The notes under the pieces are model-generated. The model worked only from the letters and a program-made list of their open reading frames with translations. It did no database searches and was not told the origin of the DNA. The position numbers and the translations under genes are program-made. A DNA stretch of 64,000 nucleotides from contig NZ_CP159508.1 of the NCBI RefSeq assembly GCF_051131155.1, forward strand, positions 3,038,001 through 3,102,000, in the 5' to 3' direction. Numbering within the stretch: the stretch's first letter is position 1; the number at the start of each line of letters is the position of its first letter. The stretch is from Pseudanabaena minima (GTDB taxonomy: Bacteria > Cyanobacteriota > Cyanobacteriia > Pseudanabaenales > Pseudanabaenaceae). This document shows positions 26,833 to 35,431 of this stretch, piece by piece.

Positions 26833-27612
26833 TTAAGACAGAAATTGTGAATGAGGCTGAAGGCGATCATCTATAGGCAGCAAATCACTATTAAAAACTC
26901 CAGCCCATTTCGCCCATAGCTGATCACCAAAGATTACGCCTCTAGTCAGGAGTTCCTGATTTTGCTGTTCTGGGGTTCCGATTTCACCCAAATAAGCCGA
27001 TGCGATCGCTCCTGACTGAATAATGACTTGAGGATGATTGATGAGTGGATGTCTTTGTGTCCGTTGATTAACTATGTGCCAACAGTGAGGAGTACTCAGA
27101 AAATAGTACAAACTACTAGCGATCGCTTGAGATAAGCCACTATTTGAAATGTGGGAAGTAATCATACTTGCACCTTGTTCAACAAACTTTTGAGCAAGCT
27201 GTAATTGCCTTAAGCAACTGTCTTGGTCTACTGGATCTCGGCTCAGCAATTTTCTGTTATTGAAATCATGACAAATCTGACTAATAAACGATCGCGGGTG
27301 CAGATCATCTCGACAGGCTAAGGCGATCGCATAGGCTAACACTAATTCCTGAATGTCAGCATTGCTCTGGGATTGTAATGCTAATATCCGAGATCGTACT
27401 TCCTGTAAGTCTTGATGCCAATATGCCCCAATGACGATGACCACTATAGTTAGATCAATTTCGTTGGCTATTTCTAGATTGTTCAAGGAGTCATTAACAA
27501 CTAATTTGGTCAAAAGCTCCAAGCGATCGGCATAATTTGGCGGTGTAGTTAATAAAATGTTTGTCCAAATTGCGCGAAATTGAATTTTTAAAGATCTCTG
27601 TATTAGCAACAT
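26833..27612 (-). CDS. Possible degenerate ADP-ribosylglycohydrolase-like protein
   Basis: About 259 residues from the ATG at 27612. All-helical pattern. The late stretch SSLYYFLSTPHCWHIVNQ, followed by QSGAIASAYLG, resembles the C-terminal half of ADP-ribosylglycohydrolases (LYCFL..P and AAIxGAIxGAYxG). The metal-binding acidic motifs (GDALG near the start, DTDT before the last helix) are absent, so it is probably inactive as a hydrolase. The longer frame to 27684 takes its first 24 residues from a repeat element (27622-27712) and is rejected. Confidence 0.55.
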   Translation of the reverse strand: MLLIQRSLKIQFRAIWTNILLTTPPNYADRLELLTKLVVNDSLNNLEIANEIDLTIVVIVIGAYWHQDLQEVRSRILALQSQSNADIQELVLAYAIALACRDDLHPRSFISQICHDFNNRKLLSRDPVDQDSCLRQLQLAQKFVEQGASMITSHISNSGLSQAIASSLYYFLSTPHCWHIVNQRTQRHPLINHPQVIIQSGAIASAYLGEIGTPEQQNQELLTRGVIFGDQLWAKWAGVFNSDLLPIDDRLQPHSQFLS

Positions 27613-27621
27613 AAACTCCAA

Positions 27622-27712
27622 TATAGCAACCCTAAAGGGGTTATGAGAGTGCGCCTGAAGGGGCTTACTCTCATAACCCTCCAAATCTTACAACTCATTT
27701 AGGATCACGATA
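27622..27712. repeat. MITE-like element with TATAGCA end and internal hairpin (diverged copy)
   Basis: The left end is TATAGCAACCCTAAA and the right end has TTTAGGATCACGATA. An internal hairpin pairs GGTTATGAGAGT with ACTCTCATAACC. It lies directly upstream of the 259-residue gene and supplies a false N-terminal extension to it. It is related to the elements at 9323, 34549 and 44819. Confidence 0.65.
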
Positions 27713-27820
27713 TTCCAATAACTTAAAGTTATTGGAATTAAATTTAGGATAGGTTTAGCGATAGCGTAACTCAATAATTGATGAATAAATTGATGCGTTA
27801 CTTTGCACTAAAGCATCCTA

Positions 27821-29066
27821 CTGGACTGTTTCATCTAAAATAGTGCAATAGATATTGGTTTGGAGAGCCCTAATCATGGGAAGAGGAAGGCGAGATAAAG
27901 TCTATTTAACAGTAGAGGATAGAGAAAACTTAGAACAAATTAGTCGAAATGGCTATGCACCTGCAAAAAAGATCTTGCACGCCAGAATTTTACTGATGTG
28001 TGATGAAGGAAAATACAGCAAGAGAACATGGACTGATGAAGAAATAGCAGAAGCATTGCAGGTGCATAGAAACACCGTAGGTCGAATTCGCCAAAGATTT
28101 CTGCAAAAAGGTGAAAAACCTGCACTAGAGAGACAATTAAGGAAAACGCCCCCCACACCGCCCAAGGTCGATGGCTCTAGCGAAGCCCACATAATTGCTC
28201 TGTGTTGTGCAGACCCACCAGAAGGACGTGCTGAGTGGACAATCAGACTATTAACGTCAGAACTCAAGCAAAGACAAGTTATTACCGAAATTTCCGCATC
28301 AACGGTGTGGCGTACTCTAAAAAAAACGAATTACGACCTTGGAAAACCCAGAGATTTTGTATTCCCGAAAGAGATTTAGCAAGATTTGTGGCAGAAATGG
28401 AAGTCGTCCTTGACTTGTATAGCACGGAGCCATGCGAAGAAGAACCGTTGATTGCAATGGATGAAGCATCAAAGCAACTACTCGGAGAGGTTTATCCACC
28501 AATAGCGATGCAACCTGGACAAGATAAAAAAGAAGACTACCACTATGAGCGTGAAGGTGTTCAAGCCCTATTCATGTTTGTTGACCCTCATCGAGGATGG
28601 AGACGGGTGAGTAGCCGAGATAGTCGAACAAGGATAGATTGGGCTGAGGAAATACGTCAATTGTTGGATGAGGACTATCCGAATGCACGAAAAGTAAAGC
28701 TACTCAGTGATAATCTGAATACCCATAATATAGCTTCGCTGTATGAAGCATTTCCTGCACCAGAAGCTCATCGTTTAGCAAGAAGACTAGAAATTTATCA
28801 TACGCCGCGTAATGGTAGTTGGTTGAATGTAGCCGAAACCGAATTGAGTGTCTTATCAAAACAATGTTTAGATAGACGGATTCCTAGCAAGGACAAACTC
28901 AAAGAGGAGATAGACGCTTGGCAAAAGTCTCGAAATCAGAATGCATCCAAAGTAATATGGAGGTTTTCGACAAGCGATGCCAGAGTCAAACTGAAACATC
29001 TTTATCCAGTATTTGAGCAAGAAGAATAACCGTATCTATTGCACTATTTTAGATGAAACAGTCCAC
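27821..29066 (+). mobile_element. IS630-family insertion sequence, complete
   Basis: Perfect 33-bp inverted repeats lie at 27822-27854 and 29033-29065 (outer end TGGACTGTTTCATC). The element is flanked on both sides by TA (27819-27820 and 29067-29068), the IS630/Tc1 target. Size is 1246 bp. It inserted eight bases beyond the stop codon of the GIY-YIG membrane gene at 29075. The intact ends suggest a young copy. Confidence 0.93.
27876..29029 (+). CDS. IS630 transposase, two frames joined by -1 frameshift
   Basis: The first frame (ATG at 27876, MGRGRRDKVYL, to 28379) encodes the helix-turn-helix part (EEIAEALQVHRNTVGRIRQ). The second frame (28235-29029) encodes the DDE core: LIAMDEASKQLLG (first D), VKLLSDNLNTHN (second D) and WLNVAETELSVLSKQ (E). 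The frames meet at a run of eight A at 28319-28326, where a -1 slip turns TLKK into KNELRPWKTQRF. Programmed -1 frameshifting at A-runs is normal in this family, so this is read as one functional gene rather than a pseudogene. Confidence 0.85.
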
Positions 29067-29074
29067 TACAAAAA

Positions 29075-29491
29075 TTACGAATAATACTGAGATAGCAGAT
29101 AAATAAGAGTAGCGATCGCCAGCATCAACAGTGAAATATAAATGATTACCCGCCCCCATACCGCAACAAACAAACACAGTAAATCCCAAAAAGTTACTCT
29201 GGCTGTCCCATTCCAAGCAGGACGAAATCGGGCAATTTCTGCTTTTTCATAGGAATGGATCTGAGCTGTCGTCAAAATTTTGTAATGCAATCTTCCAAAT
29301 GGATGGAGAAGTTTAAATTGTTGATAGCGATGATGGGCAGGTTTCCAGCGATTGCGTAAGTTTTTTGCTTTACCAACGTACAACACAATCCATAAAGCTG
29401 TGATGTAATACACTCCAGCATCTTGGGGTAATTCTTTTAACTTGGCAATAGGTTTAGATGGTAACCAAAAAATACGAAGCCATTCAATCAT
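29075..29491 (-). CDS. GIY-YIG domain protein with C-terminal membrane segments
   Basis: A 138-residue protein. The GIY-YIG motif is GVYYITALWIVLYVGKAKNLRNRW with the arginine in place (LRNRW), and a glutamate follows (SYEKAEIARF), as in UvrC-like single-domain members. The last ~40 residues are strongly hydrophobic (TFWDLLCLFVAVWGRVIIYI then LLMLAIATLIYLL), so it should be membrane-bound, which is unusual for this nuclease fold. An IS630 copy lies eight bases past its stop. The C-terminus appears native rather than read-through. Confidence 0.75.
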   Translation of the reverse strand: MIEWLRIFWLPSKPIAKLKELPQDAGVYYITALWIVLYVGKAKNLRNRWKPAHHRYQQFKLLHPFGRLHYKILTTAQIHSYEKAEIARFRPAWNGTARVTFWDLLCLFVAVWGRVIIYISLLMLAIATLIYLLSQYYS

Positions 29492-29621
29492 AGGTAATTT
29501 ATTATCCTAGAGAGCCTATTCCCAGAAATTTAATTACTTTTGCACTATCTTCATCAGAGTTAGGCGATAATTAAACTGTTTTGCTTAAATAATCTAAATC
29601 ATCTAGTTAGGTTTTGCTTAT

Positions 29622-29756
29622 ATGTCAGATTTTAATCGCGGCATCATGAAGTTTGAAAATGCCGATAGCCCTTTATCAATCGTGCTATCCAGCATTGTAG
29701 TTTTGAGTGCGATCGGGTTCCTGCTCTGGTGGGGATTCCAGACTGCTTACGTCTAA
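29622..29756 (+). CDS. Small 44-residue single-span membrane protein
   Basis: The frame begins MSDFNRGIMKFENADSPLS, then one hydrophobic span ending FLLWWGFQTAYV. It is compact, codon use is normal and it ends just before a hairpin. The form (short polar N-terminus, one span, very short lumenal tail) is that of small thylakoid complex subunits. I do not recognise a named family with certainty. It is too short for usual ORF cut-offs. Confidence 0.65.
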   Translation: MSDFNRGIMKFENADSPLSIVLSSIVVLSAIGFLLWWGFQTAYV

Positions 29757-29771
29757 AGCTTGATATTGAAT

Positions 29772-29798
29772 AAAAGGCGGCGCAATGCGCCGCTTTTT
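29772..29798 (+). terminator. 12-bp hairpin with AAT loop after the small membrane gene
   Basis: 29772-29783 pairs with 29787-29798 (one G-T pair), apex GCAATGC, followed by a T-run. It lies 16 bases past the stop. Confidence 0.7.
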
Positions 29799-29821
29799 AT
29801 TTGCTATAGCAATTAGCGAGC

Positions 29822-29888
29822 AAACCAACCAAGAGATTTTTTGAAAGGACTGCTTTGCAACAATTTCAAAAAATCTCTTGGTTGGTTT
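29822..29888. repeat. 25-bp inverted repeat enclosing GCTTTGC
   Basis: 29822-29846 pairs perfectly with 29864-29888. The 17-base loop contains GCTTTGC, the apex seen in many other hairpins here. It lies upstream of the flavin reductase gene. Confidence 0.7.
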
Positions 29889-29946
29889 TGAGCACAAAGC
29901 GCTGTGGGTTAAGCTAAAGAAAGTCTTTTTATAATTTTAGTGAATA

Positions 29947-30435
29947 ATGACCGTTACCACATCTCAAGATGAACAGCTCGGAGCCGCTATCGGAGCGATA
30001 CCTAGTGGGTTGTTTATTGTCACATCTCAACAAAATGGTAAAACTGCTACCATGCTCGCTTCATGGGTACAGCAAGCTGGATTTAACCCTCCTTCCGTAA
30101 CAATCATTGTTGGCAAAGGTAGACCCATTGAGTCTTTTTTGACCGTCGGCAGTCCAGTTGTAATTAATATTGCCGAAAAAGGAAATGGCAAAATTATTGG
30201 ACATTTTGCCAAAGGGTTTGCTCCCGATGTTGATCCTTTTGATGGACTGGAGACCGCCACAGCCCCCAGTGGTCAGCCCTACCTAACTGAGGCGATCGCT
30301 TATCTTGATGCGACAGTTACAGGTAGTCTCGATGCAGGTGACCACACCGTAATTTTGGCAACGATCACCGCAGGCGATCGCCTCCGTGATGGCGAACCTG
30401 CCATCCACACTCGCAAAAATGGCTTCAAATACTAA
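29947..30435 (+). CDS. Flavin reductase-like domain protein
   Basis: The 162-residue protein is a single flavin-reductase-like (FMN-binding split barrel) domain. GAIPSGLFIVTSQQNGKTAT and MLASWVQQAGFNPPSVTIIV are the FMN-binding segments of the family. The same domain forms the C-terminus of cyanobacterial flavodiiron proteins, but here it stands alone and begins at its own ATG. NAD(P)H-dependent FMN reduction is the likely activity. No diiron or monooxygenase partner is adjacent. The stop lies inside a hairpin. Confidence 0.83.
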   Translation: MTVTTSQDEQLGAAIGAIPSGLFIVTSQQNGKTATMLASWVQQAGFNPPSVTIIVGKGRPIESFLTVGSPVVINIAEKGNGKIIGHFAKGFAPDVDPFDGLETATAPSGQPYLTEAIAYLDATVTGSLDAGDHTVILATITAGDRLRDGEPAIHTRKNGFKY

Positions 30436-30470
30436 AAGATTAGGGGCGCGAAGCGCCCCTAATCTTTTAG
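30432..30470 (+). terminator. Perfect 18-bp hairpin with GAA loop overlapping a stop codon
   Basis: 30432-30449 pairs with 30453-30470 (apex GCGAAGC). The stop codon of the flavin reductase gene (30433-30435) is part of the left arm. Confidence 0.75.
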
Positions 30471-30570
30471 AGATAAAAAAATAGTTGACATTAATTGCAA
30501 TGTTTGTCATATTAATAAAGCGCTAAACGCAAGTAAGTGACTTACCAAAGCACTAAGTGAGTTTAGAAAT

Positions 30571-30642
30571 GCGGGTGTGGCTCAGTGGTAGAGCATCTCC
30601 TTGCCAAGGAGAATGTCGTGGGTTCGAATCCCATCACCCGCT
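30571..30642 (+). tRNA. trnG-GCC: tRNA-Gly (anticodon GCC)
   Basis: A 72-nt cloverleaf. The acceptor arm GCGGGTG pairs with CACCCGC. The D-arm GCTC/GAGC closes over AGTGGTA. The anticodon arm TCTCC/GGAGA holds the loop TTGCCAA (anticodon GCC at 30603-30605). The T-arm GTGGG/CCCAT holds TTCGAAT. The discriminator is T and CCA is not encoded. It is followed ten bases later by a hairpin that probably ends its transcript. Confidence 0.97.
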
Positions 30643-30651
30643 TAATAGTTG

Positions 30652-30690
30652 ATAAAGTAAAAGGGACGCTTTGCGTCCCTTTTACTTTAT
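30652..30690 (+). terminator. Perfect 18-bp hairpin with TTT loop after tRNA-Gly
   Basis: 30652-30669 pairs with 30673-30690 (apex GCTTTGC). It separates tRNA-Gly from the tldD start at 30702, so transcription of tldD would have to pass it or start within it. Confidence 0.75.
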
Positions 30691-30701
30691 GGATTTTACT
30701 G

Positions 30702-32144
30702 ATGCAATTTGATTTAAAAGCCGCCTTATCTCATATTGATCTACCATCTGCTGAATGGATCAGCTTACGTGAAGTCAAAGAAATTAATACGACTCGATAT
30801 GTACGCGATCGCAAACCCCAGTCCAATGGACGTAGCCAGTCCCACGGCGTGATGATCGAAGTATTAGCTGACGGACAGTTTGGCTATGCCAGTACCAATC
30901 ATCTCGACCTCGCAAATATCCAAATTACAGCTCAGAAAGCCTATCAACAAGCGAAAACTGCCGCAAAATGGGCTGTGCATCGCTTTACAATCGCTCAACG
31001 CCCACAGGCGATCGGGCAGTACTTCTCACCATTTCTCAAACCTTCGGATGCGATCGCCCCGCAAGAAATTAATGAACTCTTGATCGAGATCTGCGACACC
31101 TTAAAAGTTTCTGACAAGATCGTCAAAACTAGTGCCTATGCTGTCATTACTGAAATTGAAACCAACTTTGTTAGTAGTAACGGCTCTGACATTTATCAAA
31201 AATTTCTGACCATAGCCACAGACTACGCGGCTACGGCTCAAGATGGTGCGATTATTCAGCGCCGTGGTGATAACGGACAGCTTGCGCGATGCAATCAAAT
31301 CGGCATGGAAGTATTTGATCGCCAATCGATTTTGCAAAGAGCGCAAATTATCGGTGAACAAGCGATAGAACTACTCTCAGCAACCGAATGTCCTACGGAA
31401 ACCACAGCGCTAGTCCTTGCACCAGATCAAATGTTGCTACAAATCCATGAAAGCATCGGACATCCCTTAGAAATCGATCGCATCCTAGGAGATGAGCGCA
31501 ATTACGCTGGTGGCAGCTTTGTCAAACTTGAGGACTTTGGCAATATGCAGTATGGTTCACGATTAATGAACGTCTCCTTTGATCCCACGATGGCTGGCGA
31601 ATTTGCTAGCTATGGCTTTGATGATTCAGGAATACCTGCGACTAAGGAATATTTAATTAAAGAAGGTAAGCTTTTGCGAGGTTTAGGCAGCACTGAAAGT
31701 CAAGTGCGATCGGGTATCGAGGGTGTCGCTAATTCCAGAGCAACTTCGTGGAATCGTCCCGCGATTGATCGCATGGCAAATATTAATCTTGAAGCGGGCG
31801 AACAATCCTTTGAAGAGATCATCGCCAATATTGAAAGTGGCATATATATGGAATCCAATCGCTCTTGGTCAATCGATGATTATCGCAATAAGTTTCAATT
31901 TGGCTGCGAATACGCGAAACTCATCGAAAATGGCAAATTAACCAAAACTCTGCGTAATCCTAATTATCGCGGGATTACCAATCAATTCTGGAATAGCCTG
32001 ACAAAAGTAGGCGATCGCGACACTGTCGAAGCCTATGGTTCCCCCTTTTGTGGCAAAGGTGAGCCTAACCAAGTAATTCGTGTAGGACATGCTTCCCCCG
32101 TCTGTTTATTTGAAAACATTGAAGTTTTCGGCGGCGCAACCTAA
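30702..32144 (+). CDS. tldD: TldD/PmbA family metallopeptidase, TldD type
   Basis: TldD and TldE form a zinc protease that cleaves unfolded or modified peptides, including RiPP precursors. The protein has 480 residues from ATG 30702. The metal motif HExxxH is present as QIHESIGHPLEID, which marks it as the catalytic TldD-type subunit rather than TldE. GIPATKEYLIKEGKLLRG is a further family motif. A frame reaching back into the tRNA (30585) is an artefact. TldE is not in this window. Confidence 0.9.
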   Translation: MQFDLKAALSHIDLPSAEWISLREVKEINTTRYVRDRKPQSNGRSQSHGVMIEVLADGQFGYASTNHLDLANIQITAQKAYQQAKTAAKWAVHRFTIAQRPQAIGQYFSPFLKPSDAIAPQEINELLIEICDTLKVSDKIVKTSAYAVITEIETNFVSSNGSDIYQKFLTIATDYAATAQDGAIIQRRGDNGQLARCNQIGMEVFDRQSILQRAQIIGEQAIELLSATECPTETTALVLAPDQMLLQIHESIGHPLEIDRILGDERNYAGGSFVKLEDFGNMQYGSRLMNVSFDPTMAGEFASYGFDDSGIPATKEYLIKEGKLLRGLGSTESQVRSGIEGVANSRATSWNRPAIDRMANINLEAGEQSFEEIIANIESGIYMESNRSWSIDDYRNKFQFGCEYAKLIENGKLTKTLRNPNYRGITNQFWNSLTKVGDRDTVEAYGSPFCGKGEPNQVIRVGHASPVCLFENIEVFGGAT

Positions 32145-32177
32145 AAAAAATCAGGGCGCTTTGCGCCCTGATTTTTT
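32145..32177. terminator. Perfect 15-bp hairpin with TTT loop between convergent genes
   Basis: 32145-32159 pairs with 32163-32177, A6 and T6 at the bases. It starts right after the tldD stop and overlaps the stop of the convergent 51-residue gene by two bases. Confidence 0.75.
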
Positions 32178-32331
32178 AATTTAAGCCTAGTTGCTTCATT
32201 TCTTGTTCGAGGACATTTAGTAATCCAGCGTCATTATTAGCACGAGCAACTTCCATACGGCGCTTGACCGAGGCTGACAGATTAGCTTTATGATTTGCAG
32301 CAGCTTCAGCCTTTCTTTGAAGAGTATTCAT
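32176..32331 (-). CDS. Small conserved-looking soluble protein, unknown
   Basis: 51 residues from ATG 32331: MNTLQRKAEAAANHKANLSA, then SVKRRMEVARANNDAGLLNV and a leucine-rich end. It is basic and helical with no cysteines. The longer frame to 32376 adds 15 residues with no merit. I do not recognise it. It is supported by tight packing between hairpins and by a plausible start. Confidence 0.55.
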   Translation of the reverse strand: MNTLQRKAEAAANHKANLSASVKRRMEVARANNDAGLLNVLEQEMKQLGLN

Positions 32332-32463
32332 CGCTAATATCCTTTTAATTACATATTGTTTACATATAAGTACCATAACATATAATTATCAAAACGGTAG
32401 CATATGCTACTAACACTTTGTTAAATAAATGTAAAGAAAAAAGTCTTATACTGCAAAACTTTT

Positions 32464-32522
32464 TAGCAACCCCAAAAGAGAAAAGAGGCGCATTGCGCCT
32501 CTTTTCTCTTTTGGGGTTGCTA
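32464..32522 (-). terminator. Perfect 28-bp hairpin with ATT loop after the GH57 gene
   Basis: 32464-32491 pairs without mismatch with 32495-32522, apex GCATTGC. This is one of the longest perfect stems in the window. It lies just beyond the branching-enzyme stop at 32532 (minus strand). Confidence 0.8.
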
Positions 32523-32531
32523 CTAAATCAA

Positions 32532-34130
32532 TTAGCCAGCAGTTAATGGTCGATAGGTTCTGTAATTAATGTCAGGGAATATATTGTCTATATATTCAAT
32601 TTTCTCCAACCAACCAGCGTCAATTTTACCTGCCTCGATATCTTCAAATAGTTTCTCCAATCGCATTAAGTGCGATCGCGTCCTTCTAACCGCATAGGGA
32701 ACCATTGTGCCAGTACGCATAATGAAAGCCCAATCAGAAGACTGTGCCAAAAGCAACTCGCGAGCAGCCTGATTTAAAGCTCTCCACTCCAGTTCATCCG
32801 CAGGTTCACGATAGGATAAGTGAATCATCCGTTCTGCACCTTTATGTAAATGCTGATAAACCCAAGCATTCGTCTCATTTAGCCAATATTCATGGAAACC
32901 CTTATAACCCCAACTAGATTGAGCAGGACGTGATACCTGCTGAGTGGGGTTACCGCGCAAATAATCAGCAAGATGTGTCATCTCAAAGGTAGTTTGATCG
33001 TAGTAGGACTTACGGATCAAAAAGTCAATAAACCAAGGACCTTCATACCACCAATGTCCAAACAACTCAGCATCGTAGGGAGATACCACAAGTGGCGGAC
33101 GACCCATCATATTATGTAGATAGCCAACTTGCCTTTCACGGTTTTGCATGAAGTTTGTTGCATGTTCAGCAGCCTTTTCTTTTGCCCAGTAAGGATCGTA
33201 AAGCTGCTTCGCATCTAGCCCAAAATCACTTCCTGTAATGCGGTGATATTTGACACCTGTATTTTTACGCTGACCATTAGGCATGATAAACGGCTTGATG
33301 TATTCATACTCAGCTTCCCATCCTAAATCTTTGTAAAACTCCCGATAAACAGGATTTCCTGGATAACCGACCTTCGATGACCATACTTGCTGTGATGACT
33401 CATGATCACGAGCAAACGCAGCTACACCTGTTTCTGTAAAAACAGGCGCATATGTGCCAAACCGAGGTCGAGGCTGACCATACAAAATGCCATGTCCATC
33501 GGTCAGAAAATAGCGCAATCCTACATCCGCTAATAATCTCTCTAATCCGTCGTAATAAGCGCATTCTGGCAACCAAATTCCATTCGGTGCACGTCCAAAT
33601 TCTTGGGTGTAATGTTCAACTGCAACTTCTAGTTGCGCCCAGACTGCCTCTGGATACATTTTCATCAGTGGCAGATAGCCATGAGTCGCTCCACAGGTAA
33701 TGATTTCCAGATTATTTGTATCTTGAAATTGCTTAAACGCAGTTACTAGATCGCCACCGTATTTTTCCCAAGTTTCGCGAGTTTCGGCAAATTCTTTAAC
33801 ATAGTACTCAGCAAGATACTTGACATGACCATTGTGCTCATTGCGGATTACTTCAAGCTCAACCAATTGCTGTAACAAAGCCAGATGCTTATCATAACGT
33901 TCTTGCAGAAGAGGATCACGCAACATTGATACCAATGGCGGGGTCATGCTCATGGTCATTTTAAAATCAATACCATCTCGCCTCAGCCCCTCATATACTT
34001 TGATTAGGGGAATATAAGTCTCGGTGATCGCCTCATATAGCCATTCTTCTTCAAGTACGTAGTCGCTTTCAGGGTGGCGGACGTAAGGCAGGTGAGCGTG
34101 TAAGACCAGCGCGAGATATCCAATGCTCAT
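32532..34130 (-). CDS. GH57 family 1,4-alpha-glucan branching enzyme (DUF1957 C-terminus)
   Basis: Makes alpha-1,6 branches in glycogen. The 532-residue protein opens LALVLHAHLPYVRHPESDY, the GH57 first motif. GIWLPECAYYDGLERLL carries the catalytic glutamate and SPYDAELFGHWWYEGP the catalytic aspartate. The C-terminal helical domain (about 400-532) is the DUF1957 region of GH57 branching enzymes. It probably works with a glycogen synthase; the GT4 gene at 15139 is a candidate partner but is not linked in an operon. Start at 34130. Confidence 0.92.
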   Translation of the reverse strand: MSIGYLALVLHAHLPYVRHPESDYVLEEEWLYEAITETYIPLIKVYEGLRRDGIDFKMTMSMTPPLVSMLRDPLLQERYDKHLALLQQLVELEVIRNEHNGHVKYLAEYYVKEFAETRETWEKYGGDLVTAFKQFQDTNNLEIITCGATHGYLPLMKMYPEAVWAQLEVAVEHYTQEFGRAPNGIWLPECAYYDGLERLLADVGLRYFLTDGHGILYGQPRPRFGTYAPVFTETGVAAFARDHESSQQVWSSKVGYPGNPVYREFYKDLGWEAEYEYIKPFIMPNGQRKNTGVKYHRITGSDFGLDAKQLYDPYWAKEKAAEHATNFMQNRERQVGYLHNMMGRPPLVVSPYDAELFGHWWYEGPWFIDFLIRKSYYDQTTFEMTHLADYLRGNPTQQVSRPAQSSWGYKGFHEYWLNETNAWVYQHLHKGAERMIHLSYREPADELEWRALNQAARELLLAQSSDWAFIMRTGTMVPYAVRRTRSHLMRLEKLFEDIEAGKIDAGWLEKIEYIDNIFPDINYRTYRPLTAG

Positions 34131-34548
34131 AGATCTTCTTTTCCTAAAAAGTCTTTAAATTAGCCTATAGTGCTAAAAATGGCGGAATTTCAATATTTGG
34201 CAGACAAAGCTATATGCTGCCTATCCAGATATGAAAATCCATTCAATTAGTCTGACAACGGTTTTCGAGCAAATAAAGTACGTTAACCCTAATTTAAAGA
34301 TGGGTAGAGTCTCAGTACTGTGGTTATGCTGGTAAAAGCTGCTATCTCTAAATGTGATTTCATTTTTTAAGGCATTTTTAAAGTAATTTTAAGCTATTGA
34401 TGTACCCAATGTAATTATGTATACATCCTGATAATCGAGAGTAAATCACAGATAAAAATCCTCAACAGTAAAGAAGTAAGACGAATTAACAAAAATATGG
34501 CTTTATGCACTTTTATGCACTCGTCTTACTTCTAAAGCGATCGCCATC

Positions 34549-34630
34549 TATAGCGAGTTGTAATGCTTGGATGGTTGTGAGAGTGCGTCCCGAAAGGACT
34601 CTCTCACAACCTATTTAGGATGACTACATA
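34549..34630. repeat. MITE-like element with TATAGCG end (diverged copy)
   Basis: The left end is TATAGCGAGTTGTAATG and the right end TTTAGGATGACTACATA. An internal hairpin pairs GGTTGTGAGAG with CTCTCACAACC. It has the same plan as the copy at 27622. Confidence 0.6.
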
Positions 34631-34658
34631 TGCATAATTAGCTTCTAGAAAGGGTTTC

Positions 34659-34715
34659 TAGAAGCTAAAACAGTAAAAGCCTCGCTTCGCAAGGCTTTTA
34701 CTGTTTTAGCTTCTA
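34659..34715. repeat. 27-bp hairpin with TTC loop (apex GCTTCGC)
   Basis: 34659-34685 pairs with 34689-34715 with one C-A mismatch near the apex. A smaller hairpin at 34641-34665 shares its left arm, so the two structures are mutually exclusive. Confidence 0.7.
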
Positions 34716-35416
34716 AAATTTTGTAGCTTATACCGAACTCAAGTTATGTGTATCCACATTTATGGTTGCAATGTATAAAAATTAAGCACAAAAACCCATA
34801 TGGAATTCAGATTAGCTTACCCCTCTATAACTCTAATCACATGCTCAATGTCTTAGTAAATTACCTACTGAGGATTTATTTTGTAAACTTTTTAAAGCAA
34901 ATTGTTAAAAAAAGCTTACACAACAGAACAAATTAATTTAAAACGCTAGACGCAGTAAATAAGCGTAAAACAGAGATATTCGGAGCTAGCACCCATAGAA
35001 AACTATAATAACTGCTATTGCTATCTGCAGGTATGAGAGATACCTTAAGATCTCAAATTCAGCAAAATCATTTTGTAGACTCAAAAAAAACGATAACGGG
35101 GGAGAAGAGTTTTTCACAAAAACTATCTTTAGGTATATTTAATTACGAATTGATTTTCTACAGATTTTGCAAGATTATTTTACCAAACTGATGGTTGACA
35201 GATAGCTTTTATATATGCATCCAGCAGAAAACAGGGCTTGAATGCATAAAATCAAAGTTCCTGCTGTTCACCATGAACTTGTTTTAAGGAAAAAATCAAG
35301 GTAACTTATGATCTGTAATTGCTCCTTGCTGGGTTAATAATTTGCTAATTTAAATAGGCTCAATTATTTAACTCGCTTTATTCTCACACTTGATTTATCA
35401 GGAGCAAAGCTAGTTT

Positions 35417-35424
35417 AGAGGAGG
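35417..35424 (+). promoter_or_regulatory. Strong ribosome binding site that decides a TTG start
   Basis: AGAGGAGG lies seven bases before the TTG at 35432. The first ATG in frame is 66 bases further on and has no comparable site. The site supports initiation at TTG. Confidence 0.75.
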
Positions 35425-35431
35425 CAGTTTT

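Larger units (their letters stand above)
34131..35431. other. 1.3-kb gene-poor region with repeat elements and a long leader
   Basis: I find no convincing gene. It holds a MITE-like copy (34549-34630), a double hairpin (34641-34715) and about 390 bp of A/T-rich sequence in front of the LysM/M23 gene. The 62-codon frame at 34748 is low in conviction because its composition equals the background. The leader contains ACGGGGGAG at 35096, noted elsewhere in this report. Confidence 0.5.

Noticed and set aside
30585..30701. N-terminal extension of TldD
   Set aside because: It would start inside tRNA-Gly and read through a hairpin; the ATG at 30702 is the natural start.
34748..34936. 62-codon frame in the 1.3-kb gap
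   Set aside because: Composition equals background and there is no motif or ribosome site.
35096..35104. ACGGGGGAG in the leader of the LysM/M23 gene, similar to a conserved block of the c-di-AMP (ydaO) riboswitch
   Set aside because: The second conserved block and the expected helices are not found around it. A covariance search against the riboswitch model would settle it.
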